A program made the translations under genes and the position numbers. From positions 4,402,001-4,466,000 of the forward strand of contig OX442322.1 of assembly GCA_949358305.1 (NCBI GenBank): a stretch of 64,000 nucleotides of DNA, written 5' to 3'. This DNA is from Strigamia acuminata (taxonomy: Eukaryota > Arthropoda > Chilopoda > Geophilomorpha > Linotaeniidae). The notes under the pieces were generated by a model. It was not told the DNA's origin, made no database searches, and worked only from the letters and a program-made list of their open reading frames with translations. This document shows, piece by piece, positions 59,868 through 64,000 of this stretch (positions are counted from its first letter, which is position 1; each line of letters begins with the position of its first letter).

Positions 59868-61919
59868 AGTACCACGTTTTTGTAACTCTTCAGAGTTGAA
59901 ATTAGTACGTGGTTTTGGATTTGTACATTCCCGACGCATATGTCCGGGCTGCTTACAGTTATAACAAACTAATTGACCACGTCTGGTCTGATCTACTACT
60001 CCGTTTATTAAATAAACAGCTTCACATTCCTCGGGTAACTCCTCATCACAAAAATTAAGTTGTTCTTGTGAATCCAAAGTTAGTGATTTAGCATTCGTCT
60101 TCGGTTGAGGACGGTTATCAGTTTTCCTAGGTGGGAAAACAACTGGATTGGAATTATTTTTCTTTACTCCATTAGCTGTACGACTGTACAAGCTTTTGCT
60201 TTTTGTTACAGCGGTATAAATCTCTGTTAGAGGTAAGTCAGCTAGGCCTTGCATATGCAAAAGCAAATCGTTAGCAGGAGTTACACTCCTGATAAAAAGA
60301 CTTCCAGCCCCTTTCGCGTCGAGGTTGTCTTGTAATATCCATAACTGGTAATATTTGTGCATAAAGTCGTAAAGACTTTCTGTTTCAAGTTGTCTCAACT
60401 TGGTCAGTTGATTCGTCCGCTCTTGTCGAGTGGCCACGAACCTCTCTTTGAACGCTTGTTCAAATATATCCCAAGATGTGAAATCTCCTCTCCTTTCATG
60501 GAACCAACCATGCGCTTGTTCGGTTAGATAACCAGCAACGCCTTTAACAAGCATGTCATCGAGTGACATGTTTCGCAAGAAAGCGACATTTTTTACAATA
60601 GTGAGAAAGCGTTCGCTTTCATCTGCCTTTCCAGAGAATACAGGAATATCTGGGGGCTTCAAACAGTTAGTTTGAGGTAGAATGGCGGAACTTTTTCCTG
60701 CCTGCATCAATGTGTGCATGGTCGAGGCAATTGACGCGAGGTCATCTGCCGTCATTCCAAAGCTACTTGGAGGTCGCGAATGGTCATTCGACGATCCACC
60801 AGTGTTTGACTGATTCGAGTTATTTTGACTTGAGCCTCCATTGTTGGGGTTGAAATTATTCGACCCTCCTTGATTTTGTCTACTGTGGTTACCGGAATTC
60901 GAATGATTATTCGAATTATCCCGATTGTTAAAATTCGGACGATTGTTCGAATTTCCTGGACCACCAAAATTCGGACGGTAGTTCGAATTACTTGGAGTCC
61001 CCTGATTCAAATAATTATTGGAATCTCCTTGCGTTTCAGGATTAGAAGGATTATTTAAATCATTTGTATCAATCGGGTTATTCGAGTTCGGAGGAACTGA
61101 GTGACCCTTTTGCATGTTATGTGCTGGATTAGAATTGTTTGCAAATCTAAAGCTTGGTTCGAAACGATTGTTTGGACCTCTTGTCGCATTTAAATTTGAA
61201 TTCAAATTTCCAGCGAGATTCGGACAGCTAGTTGATCCGTTGGGGAAGCTTGGAGTGGGGTTGGCCATATTAGGTGGACCCATATTCGCTCTGCTGAACG
61301 TATTCTCAAAGTTTCCGGGATTAGTAAATCCCCTTTGTTGGTTGCGAGCGAAGTTATTCGCTCGTAATCGTTGTTGGAAAGCACGATTAAAATCTCCTGG
61401 TGTCAAATTCGCTTGATTTTGACGTGTAGGTTGTGCAGTTTTATTTCTATATTTAGAAATAGGCGTCGAAGGAGTGGGACTAAAATTATTTAATCTTTGG
61501 CTGGCTGGGGAATTAGGTTGCTCCGACGTAGCACGACGCGCGTGCACAAAATCTAATACTTCGGTCAAAGATCTAAATTGGTTTGGGTTCAAACCGTGAT
61601 CCTGACAAAATAATAGATCGCCTCGGCCTAAATGAGAACCTTCAGGAATGCATTCCTCTTCTCCAGGCGGAGTAGGTTCACGTGGAATCCTATTTTCACC
61701 AGATGGTCCGGCTGTTTCATTTGAAACGCCATTGTGGACCGCGTGGTTTCCCACTTCTTCCATTCCATTAGTAACAGGTACAAACCCGGATAGATTCATT
61801 CCACCGGTCAAACAAGTTCTTTTTTTACCGCGGGTGTTCATGTGATGCTGATTACTAGTCATAACTAAACTTAAACTAAGAAAATTTCCTAAGTCTGAGA
61901 GATAACGATGAAGTTGCAA
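59868..61919 (-). CDS. gag: Gypsy-2 Gag, N-terminal part (interrupted by Copia-C)
   Basis: The open frame starts at 61919; the Met at 61862 (MTSNQHHMNTRG) is an equally good start. A Ser/Pro/Thr-rich N-terminus is followed by a long Asn-rich, low-complexity region (about residues 170-400, NNRPNFNNRDNSNNHS type). Then comes a Gag capsid core (FSGKADESERFLTIVKNVAF, GWFHERRGDFTSWDIFEQAF, LRQLETESLYDFMHKYYQL), a basic linker and one knuckle CYNCKQPGHMRREC near residue 655. Copia-C cuts the frame shortly after; the C-terminus with the frameshift site is at 45922-46145. The Asn-rich region suggests prion-like or condensate-forming behaviour, which is an inference. It formed the particle before interruption. 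Confidence 0.88.
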
Positions 61920-62966
61920 ACGTTCAGGAGGGTCGCAAACGAAGCAGTGGTCACACTATTCGAAAGGAAGTATGGGTACTTCAAGACACCTCTATGATTG
62001 GTCAAGCATCAACGCTAGTCTCGCGAGAGTCCAATCTCTTTCGAGATTGGTGGAAATCACTAAGTTCGTGGAACCTTAATCTGGTCAGATTTCAGGGTTA
62101 TGACGTAGTCGCAAAACAATATGGATACTTTTCAAAAGTGCTCTAAAACATTGTCAAATTTATTTAATAAAAATGATCTTTATGAGAATTTTAAATTATT
62201 AAAACCCACAATTTTATAAGACGCGTCGAATCGTTTGAATCGACGGCTTCTCCGCACAACTTGGTTGCTAGGCAACACGACAGTGAGAGTTTTTCTTCGC
62301 TAAAATCCGAACGGTACTCCATTCGAAAATTTTGATTCCAACGCCTTGAAATCACGATTTTTAACCAACATTTAAATGTAGATTACGTTTGTAAAATAAA
62401 GTAAACCATTTTGAAATAAAATATAAATTTTAATTCCTTCGACAAATGTCAATTTTCTTTCTATTTATTTAGACAAATAAATTTAGGTTTAACTTGAAGT
62501 CTCAAGCAAAATTACTTATTTAGAATATTCTAAAAAATAAGGCAACTGTTAAATTGATAGAATTCTTTAAGAATTCCGTCAAAGTTGAACTTTTTCAAAA
62601 TTAGGCCCAACCGCGTGGTTTTGTCACATTGTCGACGACAAAATGACGCTACCCGGGCGGGACCAACTGTAAGAAGTTCGGGCAAGATTTTTCCGTTCTC
62701 GGGGTTAGGCCTTTAGGCCTGACCACGCGGTAGAAATTATTATTTTGTTAAAACAAACAATTTCCACTGCGGAGAAAACAGAATAAAGTGAGTGACACTT
62801 ATTATCTTTACAACAAGCCTTAAGATGAAAAATAAAATATATTAGACACTTATAAATCTCAAGCGAAATTTATTTTTTACACACAAAAATCACCGTAAAA
62901 CGTTACACTACTCGAATTCACCATAGACATACAAAACTTCAAATTTTATTTAAAATTTGGCAGCCT
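61920..62966 (-). other. Gypsy-2 untranslated leader
   Basis: About 1 kb without a gene. Perfect hairpins are frequent: CCAATCTC/GAGATTGG (loop TTTC, near 62030), GAATTCTT/AAGAATTC (near 62560), CTTGA/TCAAG (loop AGTC), TTGTCG/CGACAA, and a wide pair ACCGCGTGGT/ACCACGCGGT at about 62611 and 62722. Confidence 0.65.
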
Positions 62967-62984
62967 ATCTCGGTAGAACCTCCA
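62967..62984 (-). promoter_or_regulatory. Gypsy-2 primer binding site (tRNA-Gln-like)
   Basis: The minus strand reads TGGAGGTTCTACCGAGAT, two bases after the LTR. From memory of animal tRNA-Gln 3' ends (CTCGGTGGGACCTCCA) it matches at all but about two positions. Confidence 0.65.
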
Positions 62985-62986
62985 CT

Positions 62987-64000
62987 TGTGACGATTCTAC
63001 TTTTGGGCTAATTTATTAGTCCTTTTGAAATGATAATTCGGTTTATACAAGACGTTGCTAAGATTAGCAACAACCTAACCGAGATAAGCTACGGAAATCT
63101 TTACAAACATGAATATGTGATCAAGTAGAAATAACTTACAGTTTTAGTGTGACATAACATATTTATTATTAAATATTAACAATAACAAAGATGGGTTCTT
63201 GACGCGTGTAAACGGGCGGCATCAACTGGTTGAGGATCCGGGCGAAGCCAAAGGGATACGGCTGACTTGCGGCATCGTCACAAATATCGCTACGGAGACG
63301 TATTTGGTCCGCAGCTCGAGTATCTAATAATGCGAAGAGTCCTTCGCATAAGTAGGAATATTCAGCAGAATATTCCATGTTCCAAATGAATAAAAGTAAA
63401 GTAATTAGTGGAATACAACAAATGAATTGTTGTATAAATATTAATTGGGCGGGGACCGTCACGACAATTGAGAGAACGTCGCGGGAGTTGTTGAGACTCC
63501 ATCCGCCAGCATGCCTTACGACGACAAGATCTCGTGATCAGGCGCCGAGTATTTAATTGTGTGCTTTAACTCGCTATCGGTGGTACCAACCACCAGGTAA
63601 ACATTTCTATGGACTTACCGGGTTTAAAAGATATTGCCAATACAGGATTACCAATGCCTGAGTAATTTGTTTAACACGACATATTTTATATATCGTTCAC
63701 GGGTTACTAACCCGGAGGGTGCAATGGGGCGGGGACCGTCACGACGATCGAGAGAACCATCGCGGGAGGTTTTGACTCCTCCATCCGCCAGCATGCCTTA
63801 CGATGGCGGGATCCACTGATCGAGCACCGGGTAAAATATTACTTGGCCACTGCCGTTGGATTACCATTATCCAGGTAGTTGTTTCTCGTAACATCTTGAA
63901 GATATTACTCACGGGCTACCAACCCGGCGTGTCACCTGTGCATTAGGCCTTTACCGACTTTTAACGAGCGGAAGGACCAATCGTAGAAAGACGGGAACCT
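62987..64000 (-). repeat. Gypsy-2 5' LTR (incomplete at window end)
   Basis: The inner 1014 bases of the LTR; the outer 0.7 kb is beyond the window. It lacks the solo LTR found in its partner and differs from it at about eight positions. A direct repeat begins GGGCGGGGACCGTCACGAC at 63447 and 63726 (period about 279 bp). A 97-codon open frame (63462-63169, minus) with a hydrophobic start is present but unexplained. Confidence 0.9.
63134..63139 (-). promoter_or_regulatory. Candidate splice donor in the Gypsy-2 U5
   Basis: The minus strand reads AACTGTAAGT, with GTAAGT at 63139-63134, downstream of an AATAAA-type signal (near 63160) and so probably within U5 of the transcript. It could pair with the ORF3 acceptor. 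Confidence 0.4.

Larger units (their letters stand above)
36095..64000 (-). mobile_element. Gypsy-2: large Ty3/Gypsy element (5' LTR runs off the window)
   Basis: Two copies of one long LTR (36095-38381 and 62987 onward) bracket a minus-strand leader, gag, pol and a third ORF. The PBS fits tRNA-Gln. Without Copia-C and BEL-2 the internal part is about 10.9 kb. Over the roughly 1 kb of LTR that can be compared there are about eight differences. It inserted into Copia-D pol; its TSD cannot be checked because the right border is outside. DTGAS, YLDD, the GPY/F module and the 3' ORF position are Gypsy-like. Confidence 0.92.

Noticed and set aside
1-64000. Host protein-coding genes, rRNA or functional tRNA genes
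   Set aside because: None seen; every long frame is retroelement-derived or a shadow, and the only tRNA-like sequence (2523-2602) is degenerate.

Overview
This 64 kb window looks like metazoan, probably arthropod, heterochromatin-type DNA. It carries BEL/Pao, Ty3/Gypsy and Ty1/Copia retroelements together (BEL/Pao is confined to animals), invertebrate-style MITEs, AT-rich non-coding sequence and no recognisable host gene. The arthropod assignment is an inference; nothing here fixes the species. Almost every base can be assigned to a transposable element, and the layout is set by insertions into insertions, most of them provable from paired LTRs or target-site duplications (TSDs).

Layout. 1-1567: 5' end of a minus-strand BEL/Pao element (BEL-1), cut by the window edge. 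1568-11059: a decayed Copia gag split by a CACTA-like DNA transposon (2062-10756, TSD TTC). That transposon holds an intact Gypsy element (Gypsy-1, 2612-8563, identical LTRs, TSD TAAAT) and a solo Copia LTR (8947-10162, TSD AGATG), which itself holds a palindromic MITE (9348-10089, TSD TA). 11060-17345: hairpin-rich non-coding DNA, a second MITE (12452-12890, TSD TTA), a Copia 5' end (Copia-I) and a broken Gypsy pol (Gypsy-3). 17360-33662: Copia wreckage on the minus strand (F, F', E), invaded by Copia-B on the plus strand (23321-31305, TSD AATCC), whose 5' LTR contains a further solo LTR.

33663-64000: a chain of nested elements. BEL-2 (50902-57371, TSD TTCGT) lies inside Copia-C (46146-59867, TSD AGTAC). 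Copia-C lies inside the gag of Gypsy-2 (36095 to beyond the window), which lies inside the pol of Copia-D, which lies inside a decayed Copia-G gag.

How the genes work. Each intact element encodes Gag for particle assembly and Pol (protease, reverse transcriptase, RNase H, integrase). Three expression modes are visible: one continuous Gag-Pol (BEL-2, Copia-B and -C), a single in-frame UGA between gag and pol (Gypsy-1), and a textbook -1 frameshift site (Gypsy-2). Gypsy-2 also has a third ORF, a 505-residue Cys-rich, non-envelope protein that starts exactly at a consensus splice acceptor.

Most notable: the Copia-B and Copia-C leaders share an ordered array of hairpins with compensatory base changes; both integrases carry Lys where the catalytic Glu of DD35E should be; U5-PBS hairpins sequester the primer site; and Gypsy-2 has its unexplained ORF3. 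All similarity judgements were made by eye from the sequence and knowledge of the families; no searches were run.
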